Assembly: GCF_023284045.1 (NCBI RefSeq) | Contig: NZ_JAKIKQ010000027.1 | Span: 1-48,098 of the forward strand | Direction: 5' to 3' | Length of the DNA: 48,098 bases | Source of the DNA: Shewanella kaireitica | Lineage (GTDB): Bacteria > Pseudomonadota > Gammaproteobacteria > Enterobacterales > Shewanellaceae | Part shown: piece after piece, positions 16,459-24,553 of the stretch | Numbering within the stretch: position 1 is the stretch's first letter | Layout of the letters: every line of letters begins with the position of its first letter | Notes under the pieces: generated by a model | Told to the model about the DNA's origin: nothing | What the model saw: the letters and a program-made list of their open reading frames with translations, nothing else | Database searches by the model: none | Program-made: the position numbers and the translations under genes

Positions 16459-18174
16459 ATGTCGACAACTATAACAGCCGAGGCATCCACACCTGAACCG
16501 GCAAATAACAATGCAGCTCTCAATACGCTCAAAGATAAATGGCGAGATTTTAATCGTGGTGACCGACAAGCTGCCGTACTTGCGGTTTTTGCCATCGTAG
16601 CAGCTTGCGTCATTGTATTGATGTTATGGAGTGCCAGCCAAGGTTATCGTCCTTTATACGGTAACCAAGAAAATGTTGATACCGCGCAAATCATTGAAGT
16701 ATTAGAGGCTGAAGGGATCAGTTATCGCCTTGATGCCAGTAGCGGTTTAGTGCTGGTTGTTGAAGACAAACTCGGCCAAGCACGCATGCTACTTGCAGCC
16801 CGTGGTGTTAAAGCTAAAGTCCCATCAGGCATGGACTCATTAGAAAACTCAGGTATTGGTACCAGCCAATTTATGGAGCAAGCCAAATATCGTTACAGTT
16901 TAGAAGGTGAGCTATCACGCACCATCATGGCACTTAAAGCGGTAAGAAGTGCGCGAGTCCATTTAGCCATACCAAAGAAAACCCTATTTATTCGTCAGCA
17001 ACCCGAACTGCCCTCAGCGTCAGTGATGCTAGATCTATACTCAGGCAGCAACATTCAACCAGAAAACATCGAGTCCATCGTCAACTTGGTTGCAGGCAGT
17101 GTGACCGGAATGACACCAGAACGGGTACAAGTTGTTGACCAAAACGGTAACCATTTGAGTGCTGGAATAAGCGCCAATCAAGACATTACCCAAGCTAGAG
17201 ATAGACAACTTAAATACACCCAAGAGCTAGAACAAAGTTTGATCGGCCGTGCCTCAAGCATGTTGCAACCGATACTGGGTCAAGATAACTTCCAAGTACA
17301 GGTCTCTGCCAAGGTTAACTTTAACCAAGTTGAAGAGACCAAAGAATCACTTGATCCGGTATCAGTGGTAACCCAAGAAAATCAAAGCAGCAATGAAACC
17401 AATGCCGACATGGCACTGGGTATTCCAGGCGCACTAAGCAATCAGCCACCCACTGCGACTCCGGAAGAGAGTAATAACCGTCGTAACATCAATCAAAAAG
17501 AGAGTAGACAGTTTGATGTAGGTCGCTCTGTAAGGCATACCCGTTTTCAACAGATGCAACTCGAAAACCTATCGGTTTCTGTACTACTCAATAGCCAAGC
17601 AGCAGGTACAACGGGCTGGACACAACCACAACTCGAACAACTCAGTAGCATGGTGCAAGATGCCATTGGCTTCTCTCAAGCGAGAGGCGACCAGTTCAGT
17701 ATCAATAGCTTTGAATTTGCACCTATTACCGTCGCGCAATTTGAGCCTATGCCTTGGTGGCAAGGTGAAAGCTACCAAGCTTATTTACGTTACTTCATCG
17801 GCGCTATCTTAGGGCTGGGAATGATCATCTTTGTTCTACGACCGCTGGTTTCACACCTTACGCGCACCGTTGAATATAACCTCAAAGATGATGGCACGAC
17901 TATAGAGCCCAAGCGCATTCCACCCGCAGAGCTTGCCACTACAGAGCTTGATCGTAAAGCGAGCACTCAAGACGATCCACAAGCTTTAGCCGATAAATTA
18001 ATGGGGCTAGACAAAGACCCAAGTCACGGAGATTGGAACTCAGATATCGGCCTACCAGCAGCAGGCTCACCACTGGCAGTCAAGATGGAACACCTAAGCT
18101 TACTTGCAAATCAAGAGCCCGCAAGAGTGGCTGAAGTGATTGGCCATTGGATCAGTGATAAAGATGAGCATTAA
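16459..18174 (+). CDS. fliF: FliF, flagellar MS-ring protein
   Basis: 571 residues. A first membrane helix lies near residues 40-60 (AAVLAVFAIVAACVIVLMLW). Periplasmic ring-building motifs RPLYGNQENVDTAQIIEVLEAEGI and LARGVKAK-type segments follow, then the second helix around 445-465 (YFIGAILGLGMIIFVLRPL) and a FliG-binding cytoplasmic tail. It forms the MS ring on which motor and export gate assemble. GGAAGGA lies about 9 bases before the ATG. Confidence 0.95.
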   Translation: MSTTITAEASTPEPANNNAALNTLKDKWRDFNRGDRQAAVLAVFAIVAACVIVLMLWSASQGYRPLYGNQENVDTAQIIEVLEAEGISYRLDASSGLVLVVEDKLGQARMLLAARGVKAKVPSGMDSLENSGIGTSQFMEQAKYRYSLEGELSRTIMALKAVRSARVHLAIPKKTLFIRQQPELPSASVMLDLYSGSNIQPENIESIVNLVAGSVTGMTPERVQVVDQNGNHLSAGISANQDITQARDRQLKYTQELEQSLIGRASSMLQPILGQDNFQVQVSAKVNFNQVEETKESLDPVSVVTQENQSSNETNADMALGIPGALSNQPPTATPEESNNRRNINQKESRQFDVGRSVRHTRFQQMQLENLSVSVLLNSQAAGTTGWTQPQLEQLSSMVQDAIGFSQARGDQFSINSFEFAPITVAQFEPMPWWQGESYQAYLRYFIGAILGLGMIIFVLRPLVSHLTRTVEYNLKDDGTTIEPKRIPPAELATTELDRKASTQDDPQALADKLMGLDKDPSHGDWNSDIGLPAAGSPLAVKMEHLSLLANQEPARVAEVIGHWISDKDEH

Positions 18175-18236
18175 CCCTAAGCCCGATGCCATTTTATCTA
18201 ATCGTATTTTAGCTTTGAATATAGGTAGCCCGAACT

Positions 18237-19250
18237 GTGAATAATAGCGACCCCGTAATCAAGATGGATAACCTAGATCAAGCTGCCATGTTACTGCTTA
18301 GCATGGGAGAAAAAGGTGCCGCCCATGTTATGGCGCACTTAGATCGCAATGACGTACAACACCTGAGCCACAAGATGGCTCGCCTCTCTAGCATCACTCA
18401 GCATGAGGCAGAAGCTGTATTAGGGCGTTTTTTCAAACGCTATCAGGAGCAGTCAGGCATCGCTCGCGCATCACGCTCTTACTTACAGAAAACCCTCGAC
18501 TTAGCATTAGGCGACCGGGTAGCAAAGAGTCTTATCGACAGCATTTATGGCGACGAGATTAAAACTTTAGTTAAACGGTTAGAGTGGGTAGATCCTCAAC
18601 TACTCGCCCATGAAATCTCTAATGAGCACAGCCAATTGCAAGCAGTACTATTAGGGCTACTACCAGCAGAAAGCGCTGCGCAGGTGCTACAAGGTTTACC
18701 GGAAGCCGGTCAAGATGAAGTACTCGTGCGTATTGCTCAGCTAGGGGATCTCGATCGAGAGGTCGTTGATGAACTGCGCCAACTCGTCGAGCGCTGCATG
18801 TTGATGGCAATGGAGAAGAGCCACACGCAAGTCAGCGGTATTCGCCAAGTGGCTGACATTCTCAACCGTTTCGATGGTGATAGAGAGCAGCTGATGGAGA
18901 TGATAAAACTGCATGATAAACAGCTCGCTAATAACGTCGCCGATAATATGTTCGACTTCATTATTCTTGGTCGACAAAAAGCAGAGACACTACAAGAGAT
19001 CATGGCTGCCGTACCTGCTGACGTGCTTGCTCTAGCGCTTAAAGGAATTGATGCTGAACTTAAATCAGCACTACTGGAAGCCCTGCCTAAACGTATGTCT
19101 TCGGCAATCGAAACCCAGATAGAAGCGATTGGTACAATTCCATTAAGCCAAGCAATTGCTGCTCGCAAAGAGATAATGGAAATTGCCAAACAGATGATGG
19201 ATGAAGGCGATATCGAGCTACAATTATTTGAAGAACAGGTGGTTGATTAA
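18237..19250 (+). CDS. fliG: FliG, rotor/switch protein
   Basis: 337 residues with GTG start and AGGT upstream; an ATG nine codons later lacks a ribosome site. The N-domain (LDQAAMLLLSMGEKGAAHVMAHL) binds FliF. The C-terminal torque domain retains charged residues around FDFIILGRQKAETLQEIM and KSALLEALPKRMSSAIETQIE that face the stator. It overlaps fliH by one base (TAATG). Confidence 0.94.
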   Translation: MNNSDPVIKMDNLDQAAMLLLSMGEKGAAHVMAHLDRNDVQHLSHKMARLSSITQHEAEAVLGRFFKRYQEQSGIARASRSYLQKTLDLALGDRVAKSLIDSIYGDEIKTLVKRLEWVDPQLLAHEISNEHSQLQAVLLGLLPAESAAQVLQGLPEAGQDEVLVRIAQLGDLDREVVDELRQLVERCMLMAMEKSHTQVSGIRQVADILNRFDGDREQLMEMIKLHDKQLANNVADNMFDFIILGRQKAETLQEIMAAVPADVLALALKGIDAELKSALLEALPKRMSSAIETQIEAIGTIPLSQAIAARKEIMEIAKQMMDEGDIELQLFEEQVVD

Positions 19251-20005
19251 TGACTAGTGCTATCGGAAAACAGCTACCACACTGGAGACTGACTGGCGAT
19301 CATGCTCGCAAGCATCGTTTCTCGCCGCTAGTCACCCCTGAAAATAGCCAAGAGCAAAGTGAAGGTAGCTGGCAGGACTTTCAGCAAGCCTTTGATAAGG
19401 GTTATGACGAAGGGGTGCAAAAGGGTCACCAAGCTGGCTTTGAGTCTGGCACCGAAGAGGGGCACCAATCTGGTTACGCCGCAGGCTTTAATCAAGGTCG
19501 AATTGAGGGTCAGCAAAAAGGCAAAGACAGCATAGATGCCGACCTCAATAATATGATCGCCCCACTAGGCGCGCTTAAGTCACTGCTTGAAGAGGGCCAT
19601 GCCCAGCAAGTCAGCCAGCAACAGTCGTTGATTTTAGAACTGGTAAAACGCGTGTCACTGCAAGTCATCCGCTGTGAATTAACCTTGCAACCGCAGCAGA
19701 TCCTCGGGTTAGTCGAAGAGACATTAGCCGCTTTGCCAGATGATCCCACCGAAGTGAAAATCCATTTAGAACCGAGTGCCGTCAACAAACTCCGAGAGTT
19801 AGCTGCCGATAAGATCCAAGATTGGAGCTTAGTGGCTGATGCCAGCATTAGTGCCGGTGGTTGCCGCATTGTGAGTGACACTTCAGATGCAGATGCCTCT
19901 GTTGAAACCCGACTCAACACCTGCATGGCACAAGTAGAAGAACATCTGCAACAAACTGTCGCTGACAATGTCACCCCCACTGAGGCTCAGGTTGAAACTG
20001 CATAG
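19250..20005 (+). CDS. fliH: FliH, regulator of the export ATPase
   Basis: 251 residues. A run of glycine-spaced repeats (GYDEGVQKGHQAG, GTEEGHQSGYAAGFNQGRIEG; about residues 48-88) gives the GxxxG-rich helix typical of FliH. A C-terminal domain that binds FliI follows. FliH holds FliI in check and docks it to FliN at the C ring. It overlaps the fliI frame by up to 38 bases. Confidence 0.92.
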   Translation: MTSAIGKQLPHWRLTGDHARKHRFSPLVTPENSQEQSEGSWQDFQQAFDKGYDEGVQKGHQAGFESGTEEGHQSGYAAGFNQGRIEGQQKGKDSIDADLNNMIAPLGALKSLLEEGHAQQVSQQQSLILELVKRVSLQVIRCELTLQPQQILGLVEETLAALPDDPTEVKIHLEPSAVNKLRELAADKIQDWSLVADASISAGGCRIVSDTSDADASVETRLNTCMAQVEEHLQQTVADNVTPTEAQVETA

Positions 20006-21335
20006 TAATATTCTTGACTGGCCTAGCGTTCCAGTCGCACAGGTTTATGGTCGCTTAACGCGAGTAAATGGCCTGCTGCTCGAAGCAGTAGGTTGCCAAC
20101 TAGGTACCGGCGATCGCTGTTATATCGAATGTCGAGACAACCACAGAGTTGAAGCTGAAGTCGTCGGCTTTTACAAAGATACTCTGTGCTTAATGCCAAT
20201 CGAACCGACACATAGCCTGATGCCAGGGGCACGTGTGATGCCAATTGAAGGGCGCTACCAAATCCCTTCAGGCCAAGGTTTACTCGGTAGAGTGCTAAAT
20301 GGCCTTGGCCAACCACTAGATGATCTCGGCTGTATCAAGCATATGCCCCATGTGCCGCTGCAATTTAAAACCACCAATCCCTTATTACGTAAACCAATCA
20401 AAGAACCACTCGATGTGGGCATTAGAGCCATCAATGCACTGCTCCCGGTTGGCCGCGGACAACGCCTTGGACTTTTTGCAGGTTCAGGAGTCGGTAAAAG
20501 TGTCCTACTAGGCATGATGACCCGCTTCACCGAAGCAGATGTCGTGGTTGTAGGTTTGATTGGTGAACGTGGCAGAGAAGTTCGCGAGTTTATCGACGAT
20601 TCTCTCGGAGAAGAGGGACGTAAACGTGCGGTTGTGGTTGCCGCCCCTGCCGATACCACACCACTGATGCGTATGCGCGCGATGCGCTTATGTCATCAAA
20701 TTGCTGCAGCCTATCGCGATCAAGGCAAACAGGTACTGTTACTGGTCGATTCATTGACTCGCTACGCCCAAGCTCAACGAGAAATAGCCTTAAGTTTAGG
20801 TGAGCCGCCCGCCACCAAAGGCTATCCGCCTTCGGCGTTCGCCCAACTGCCAAGCTTGGTCGAGATGGCAGGCAACAGCCAACACCCTACAGGAACCCTA
20901 ACCGCGTTCTATACCGTACTCACCGAGGGTGATGATCAACAAGACCCTATTGCCGATTCAGCGAGAGCGATCTTAGATGGTCATATCGTTTTAAGCCGAA
21001 AACTGGCCGAACAAGGTCACTTTCCAGCGATAGATATTGCCGCCTCGGTAAGTCGACTAGCAACCCAAGTTGCAAGTGAAGAAACACTACATCAAGGACA
21101 GTGGTTTAGGCACATTAATAGCCGCTATAACGAGATCCGAGATCTTCTGCCGCTAGGTGGCTATCAAGCCGGCCATGATCCAGAAATGGATCTGTCGGTC
21201 AGTGCTTATCCACACATGGCCACCTTCTTAAAGCAATCAATTTCAGTTGCAGCCGACCATGCACACAGTATCGATGCACTCGCTCAGCTAGTGAATAGCA
21301 TGGGATATACCCCAGCCAATATGGATCCGTCATGA
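19968..21335 (+). CDS. fliI: FliI, flagellum-specific export ATPase
   Basis: 455 residues from the ATG at 19968. A TTG at 19992 with GAGG upstream is an alternative that would shorten it by eight residues. F1-beta-like ATPase with Walker A GLFAGSGVGKS (about residue 166-176), Walker B VLLLVDSLTR, and the family stretch GEPPATKGYPPSAFAQLP. It energises and promotes loading of export substrates. It overlaps fliJ by ATGA. Confidence 0.96.
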   Translation: MSPPLRLRLKLHSNILDWPSVPVAQVYGRLTRVNGLLLEAVGCQLGTGDRCYIECRDNHRVEAEVVGFYKDTLCLMPIEPTHSLMPGARVMPIEGRYQIPSGQGLLGRVLNGLGQPLDDLGCIKHMPHVPLQFKTTNPLLRKPIKEPLDVGIRAINALLPVGRGQRLGLFAGSGVGKSVLLGMMTRFTEADVVVVGLIGERGREVREFIDDSLGEEGRKRAVVVAAPADTTPLMRMRAMRLCHQIAAAYRDQGKQVLLLVDSLTRYAQAQREIALSLGEPPATKGYPPSAFAQLPSLVEMAGNSQHPTGTLTAFYTVLTEGDDQQDPIADSARAILDGHIVLSRKLAEQGHFPAIDIAASVSRLATQVASEETLHQGQWFRHINSRYNEIRDLLPLGGYQAGHDPEMDLSVSAYPHMATFLKQSISVAADHAHSIDALAQLVNSMGYTPANMDPS

Positions 21336-21745
21336 AACAGTTATTAAGGCTTTGCCAACAAGAGGAGAAAAAGCTGGGTCAGTTAGGTCAACAGCGCAGT
21401 GAAACCCAATGCCGAATCGACTCCGTGTCGCAACAAAAACAGCTATTAAGCCAGATGGTAAAAGAGTATACCGAGCTAAGTTGCAACGCACTGTCACCAA
21501 TAACGCTGCAAAATAGCGCCCAGATGATAGAAACGATTGCACCAATGCAAAAGCAGCTGACTCGTAAGCAGTTATTATTGCAGCAGGAACATCAAAGAAT
21601 GGATAGCTTGTGGCGTCAGCAACTTGGTCGCCAGCAAGGAATAAAGTGGCTATATCAAGAACGAATACAACAACAGCAAGCCCAGCAGGAAAGGTTAGAA
21701 CAAAAGCAGCAAGACGATCTCGCCAGTCGTTATGCCCTATCGTGA
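21332..21745 (+). CDS. fliJ: FliJ, export chaperone-escort coiled coil
   Basis: 137 residues, almost entirely charged/Gln-rich coiled coil (QLLRLCQQEEKKLGQLGQQ, RIQQQQAQQERLEQKQQDDL). FliJ is the small FliI-associated stalk that recycles chaperones to the FlhA gate. Identification relies on length, coiled-coil character and position directly after fliI. It is the last gene before the AT-rich island. Confidence 0.88.
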   Translation: MKQLLRLCQQEEKKLGQLGQQRSETQCRIDSVSQQKQLLSQMVKEYTELSCNALSPITLQNSAQMIETIAPMQKQLTRKQLLLQQEHQRMDSLWRQQLGRQQGIKWLYQERIQQQQAQQERLEQKQQDDLASRYALS

Positions 21746-21970
21746 TTGATCTTTATGAGGTCTAACCGTTTATTCTAATTTCGGGTTGCTTTAAAACGTG
21801 TTTACCTTTGGATAAAGGTGTATTTAATCACCAGCAGTGGCTGCTGAACAGGGTATCCGAATGTCGTGAATACATGGTCGATGATATTCCCGACATCATT
21901 ATGACATTTCCCATATCCCTATGGGTCAAATGTGTAGCAATGACCGCATGTGCAGACACTGCCGTGACAC

Positions 21971-22019
21971 GCTATAAATACATCCCTGTAAGCGCGGCCA
22001 TGACATCCCTGTCATAGAC
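21971..22019 (-). repeat. Two-hairpin repeat element, left copy
   Basis: Read on the minus strand: hairpin ATGACA-GGGA-TGTCAT, nine bases, hairpin TACA-GGGA-TGTA, then TTTATAGC. It aligns without gaps to 24681-24729 on the plus strand (32 of 49 identical), and the stem differences are compensatory. Confidence 0.65.
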
Positions 22020-22255
22020 GGTCACGGCCGTGGCTACACAGGTTAACTAGTGATTCAGTTTAGACCCTTTCGGTTTGATGCTTAACGCGGAAATGTCCAA
22101 AACGAGTTAGTTATTAGGTATATCAAGCTTCGCTTTCATTTCTAGAAAAGAAAAGTCGTGGCGCTTCGCCCACACCCGAGCCAAGGGGCAAAGCGCTTGC
22201 GCCCCTTAGCAATCCCTCAGCGCCCCAGACGAAGTTGTCTCCCTCGCACTTATTC

Positions 22256-22335
22256 GAAATAGCCTAACACTTCCGATGGGACATCCTGTCCCGCGAAAGC
22301 TATGCCCACATCCCTGTGGGCATTACGCCTATTTC
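22256..22335. repeat. Nested inverted-repeat element (three-way-junction-like)
   Basis: Outer arms GAAATAG (22256-22262) and CTATTTC (22329-22335) enclose two hairpins: GGGACA-tcc-TGTCCC (22278-22292) and TGCCCACA-tccc-TGTGGGCA (22303-22322). CCGATGGG occurs just before the first hairpin and again downstream near 22357. Probably a mobile intergenic repeat or a structured transcript. Confidence 0.55.
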
Positions 22336-22787
22336 TTCAACGTACTTCGGCAACTCCGATGGGGGATAGGTGTTTTCTGTTAGTTTTGTAACTCAATTTT
22401 GCCCCAAAGTTAGCTAACTTTAGGTTAAACGTGGATTACGTATTCTCATGTAGGTTGAAATGAAGCTGAATATTTATACAGGTATAACTAAAAGTGACTA
22501 AAAAGACCCATTATCGCGCAAATAAAGATGCCAAAAACTGTCCTGCTAGGCATCGATAATTTTTTAACATTTCACAAAACCTATAAAAAATCAAACTGAT
22601 GGAAATTATAAAAAAGTGATACACGGACCCATTGAACACCCTAGGCTCTCTTTCTCCTCACTCAACAAGGCAGTTTATGTAGCTTGAACTTAGAAATTAT
22701 CTATTTACAGCAATGCCTTAGCAGTGATAGCTTGTTAAAAAATTAACGAGTTGCTAAGAACGTTATCGAGCGACTAATGAATAAGCT

Positions 22788-22794
22788 GTTATAT
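22788..22794 (+). other. Left cassette boundary core GTTATAT
   Basis: Recombination core at the left end of cassette 1, exactly complementary to ATATAAC at 23234-23240. Upstream, AGTTGCT (22749) and AGCGACT (22769) can pair, and GTTATCGAG precedes. This could be a degenerate attI or attC remnant, but it is not clear. Confidence 0.55.
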
Positions 22795-22807
22795 TTATGG
22801 AGTATTA

Positions 22808-23233
22808 ATGTCAGGATTTCGCGAAAAATACACACCAGTGTTTTATAAATTAGTTGCAAACATCATGCTGTGGGTTATTTTTATGGTTGTTTTTCTTGGT
22901 TTGTATATTTTCAAGCATAACTTATCACCATCTGAAAATATCCCCGCTAATGAAGTTTATGGTTTAATAAACTGGACTACTTTTTGGGTTTTAGTTATTT
23001 CCTCATTTATATTGTTTACTATCTTTTCCTTTGCGACTCACAAAAGTGATAAAACTGATGAAGTCGAGCGTGGTAAAAAGTTTATGGATATTGCATTAGC
23101 TGAATGTTCTGGAGTTTTATTTAATTTCGGTTCTTTAGTCGCGGCAGTTACTATATTTACTAACAATTGGTTGTATTTGTTTGTTACAGCAATTACTTAT
23201 TTTATAGGTGTATTTCTTCACCCTAAAAAATAA
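22808..23233 (+). CDS. Cassette 1: hypothetical four-helix membrane protein
   Basis: 141 residues, GGAG 7 bases before the ATG. Hydrophobic segments lie near residues 14-36, 57-78, 102-118 and 120-137, with a charged loop HKSDKTDEVERGKKF between the second and third. I do not recognise a family. The gene is AT-rich compared with the flagellar genes and starts 19 bases after the cassette core. The stop lies just before the attC, the compact layout usual for cassettes. The product is probably an inner-membrane protein of unknown role. Confidence 0.75.
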   Translation: MSGFREKYTPVFYKLVANIMLWVIFMVVFLGLYIFKHNLSPSENIPANEVYGLINWTTFWVLVISSFILFTIFSFATHKSDKTDEVERGKKFMDIALAECSGVLFNFGSLVAAVTIFTNNWLYLFVTAITYFIGVFLHPKK

Positions 23234-23332
23234 ATATAACAAATCATTAAAGCAGGACAAAAAACAGTTGGTTTTTGCGCGTGCCTCGCTATTTTAACCA
23301 ACTGTTTTTTGCTTCTTAATGAGGCGTTAGCT
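23234..23332 (+). repeat. attC site of cassette 1
   Basis: R'' ATATAAC at 23234, R' GTTAGCT at 23326, cleavage expected after the G at 23326. Between them are a perfect 15-bp inverted repeat (23259-23273 / 23296-23310, arms AAAAAACAGTTGGTT) and an outer 7-bp pair TCATTAA / TTAATGA (23244-23250 / 23316-23322). This is a long imperfect palindrome as in attC/VCR-type sites. Confidence 0.82.
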
Positions 23333-23349
23333 TTCAAGGATGAACCATC

Positions 23350-24444
23350 ATGCAGTGCAGTCATAAATCTGTTAGAAAACAGTTATTCATTTTAATTGCT
23401 TTTATGATTGGCATGTTTTCGTTATCTGCAAACGAACTGCCTTTACAGAAAGAAAGTATTTCTCGAATCGAATACCCACCAGAAATTCAATATATTAGTG
23501 CTCTAATTCAAAGTAAAGATACAAGTACTCTAGTCTATGAATCTTGGAAAGGATTTGAAATGAATGAAGGAGATTTGCACTATTCAGAGTTAAACGTATT
23601 AAACGAAAAGATTCAATTTGATACCGCTAAAGTTGTTTTACCCAATAAAAACACATTGATTCGATCTTCTATAAGTCACGTAATAATAGATGGAGTTGAT
23701 TGGCTATATTTTATTGAATCAAATGGATTTAAATCTGAAGCTATTGCTTATAGAGCAAAATTTAAAGATTCTGCTCTCGTAGAACAAGAAAAAATATCAT
23801 TAGAAGTACCTTTATCATTATCAAGTAATGCTCGATGGTCTGTAATGAAGAATAACAGTGTTGCTCTTGTTTATACCGATAAAAAATGTTGTAAATTGTA
23901 TTTTTCAATCAGTAAAGATGGTGTTAAATTTGAAACACCGAGATATATCGGAAATGCTGGCTTTATGCCTCACCTTTCATCTTTCTCTGATGGAAAGCTA
24001 CTTTATCTCTTTCAAAAATCGTTCCGTTCAAGTAAAGAAAAACCCAACGGAAAGCCTATTTATATCACCAAATCACACTTTAGAGTCTCGAATAACTATG
24101 GTCAAACATGGAGTGAATATACTCCTATTACCCTAACGGATGATACTGTTCATGATGCCAAAGCTATTTTAAGGCTTGATGGTAATATTGATATTTATTA
24201 TGTTTACCCTATTCAGGAAGGAAAAGGTTTGTCCTTATGGCGTAAATGTATAAATACTAATGGTGGGTTAGGTAATGAAGAGTTAGTTGTTCAACATGAC
24301 TTTGGTAATATAGCTAAGCCTTCTATTCATCGCTTAGAAAATGGCAAAATGTTAGTCACTTTCGTTGAACAAGGAAAAGTTGTATTAGAAGGTGATCACA
24401 ATATCCACGGCGCAATAATATCAGCTGATTCAGAGTGTATTTGA
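23350..24444 (+). CDS. Cassette 2: secreted Asp-box (BNR/sialidase-like) beta-propeller protein
   Basis: 364 residues. AAGGA about 10 bases before the ATG. An N-terminal signal peptide (hydrophobic FILIAFMIGMFSLSA, cleavage near SANE) indicates export. At least two Asp-box-like repeats are visible: SISKDGVKFETPRYIG (about 192-207) and RVSNNYGQTWSEYTP (about 248-262). These suggest a six-bladed sialidase-fold propeller. I cannot see the full arginine triad of an active sialidase, so it may be a non-enzymatic glycan binder. AT-rich, unlike neighbouring flagellar genes. It is carried as cassette 2, starting 23 bases after the core site, and is unlikely to be a flagellar component. Confidence 0.7.
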   Translation: MQCSHKSVRKQLFILIAFMIGMFSLSANELPLQKESISRIEYPPEIQYISALIQSKDTSTLVYESWKGFEMNEGDLHYSELNVLNEKIQFDTAKVVLPNKNTLIRSSISHVIIDGVDWLYFIESNGFKSEAIAYRAKFKDSALVEQEKISLEVPLSLSSNARWSVMKNNSVALVYTDKKCCKLYFSISKDGVKFETPRYIGNAGFMPHLSSFSDGKLLYLFQKSFRSSKEKPNGKPIYITKSHFRVSNNYGQTWSEYTPITLTDDTVHDAKAILRLDGNIDIYYVYPIQEGKGLSLWRKCINTNGGLGNEELVVQHDFGNIAKPSIHRLENGKMLVTFVEQGKVVLEGDHNIHGAIISADSECI

Positions 24445-24450
24445 ATAGAA

Positions 24451-24553
24451 AGCTAACAAGAAATTAAACAAGGACAAAAAACAGTTGGCTTTTTGTTCAC
24501 CCCGTTCACCTATTTTAGCCAACCATTATTTGCCTCTTAACGAGGCGTTACCG
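24451..24553 (+). repeat. attC site of cassette 2
   Basis: R'' AGCTAAC at 24451 (exact complement of the cassette 2 start GTTAGCT) and R' GTTACCG at 24547. It shares the block aggacaaaaaacagttgg and the end CTTAA-Y-GAGGCGTTA with the attC of cassette 1. Inner arms GTTGGCT / AGCCAAC (24484-24490 / 24517-24523). The stem is less perfect than in attC 1. Confidence 0.78.

Larger units (their letters stand above)
21746..22787. other. Repeat-rich intergenic region left of the gene cassettes
   Basis: About 1 kb without a convincing gene. It carries a dense set of small hairpins whose loops read TCCC on this strand (GGGA on the other): at 21910-21925, 21979-21990, 22000-22015 and 22303-22322, plus GGGACA/TGTCCC at 22278-22292. 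A GC-richer block (22160-22260) and an AT-rich tail from 22400 follow. A 69-codon open frame at 21808-22017 is made of these repeats and is not counted as a gene. Confidence 0.7.
22789..24547 (+). mobile_element. Two integron-type gene cassettes in tandem (integrase not in window)
   Basis: Cassette 1 spans 22789-23326 and cassette 2 spans 23327-24547. Each is one plus-strand gene beginning about 20 bases after a GTT core and ending in an attC site. The start of each matches its own attC as expected for a circularisable cassette: cassette 1 begins GTTATAT and its R'' box is ATATAAC; cassette 2 begins GTTAGCT and its R'' box is AGCTAAC. Both complements are exact over seven bases. No integrase gene lies nearby, so this is a cassette cluster without integrase. 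Confidence 0.82.

Noticed and set aside
18737..19189. 150-codon minus-strand frame opposite fliG
   Set aside because: Shadow of fliG; serine-rich product with no recognisable domain.
21808..22017. 69-codon plus-strand open frame after fliJ
   Set aside because: It runs through the hairpin repeats, has no convincing ribosome site, and its composition is that of the palindromes.
21900..22330. CRISPR-like array
   Set aside because: The repeated hairpins differ in arms, length and spacing; there are no regular spacers or cas genes.
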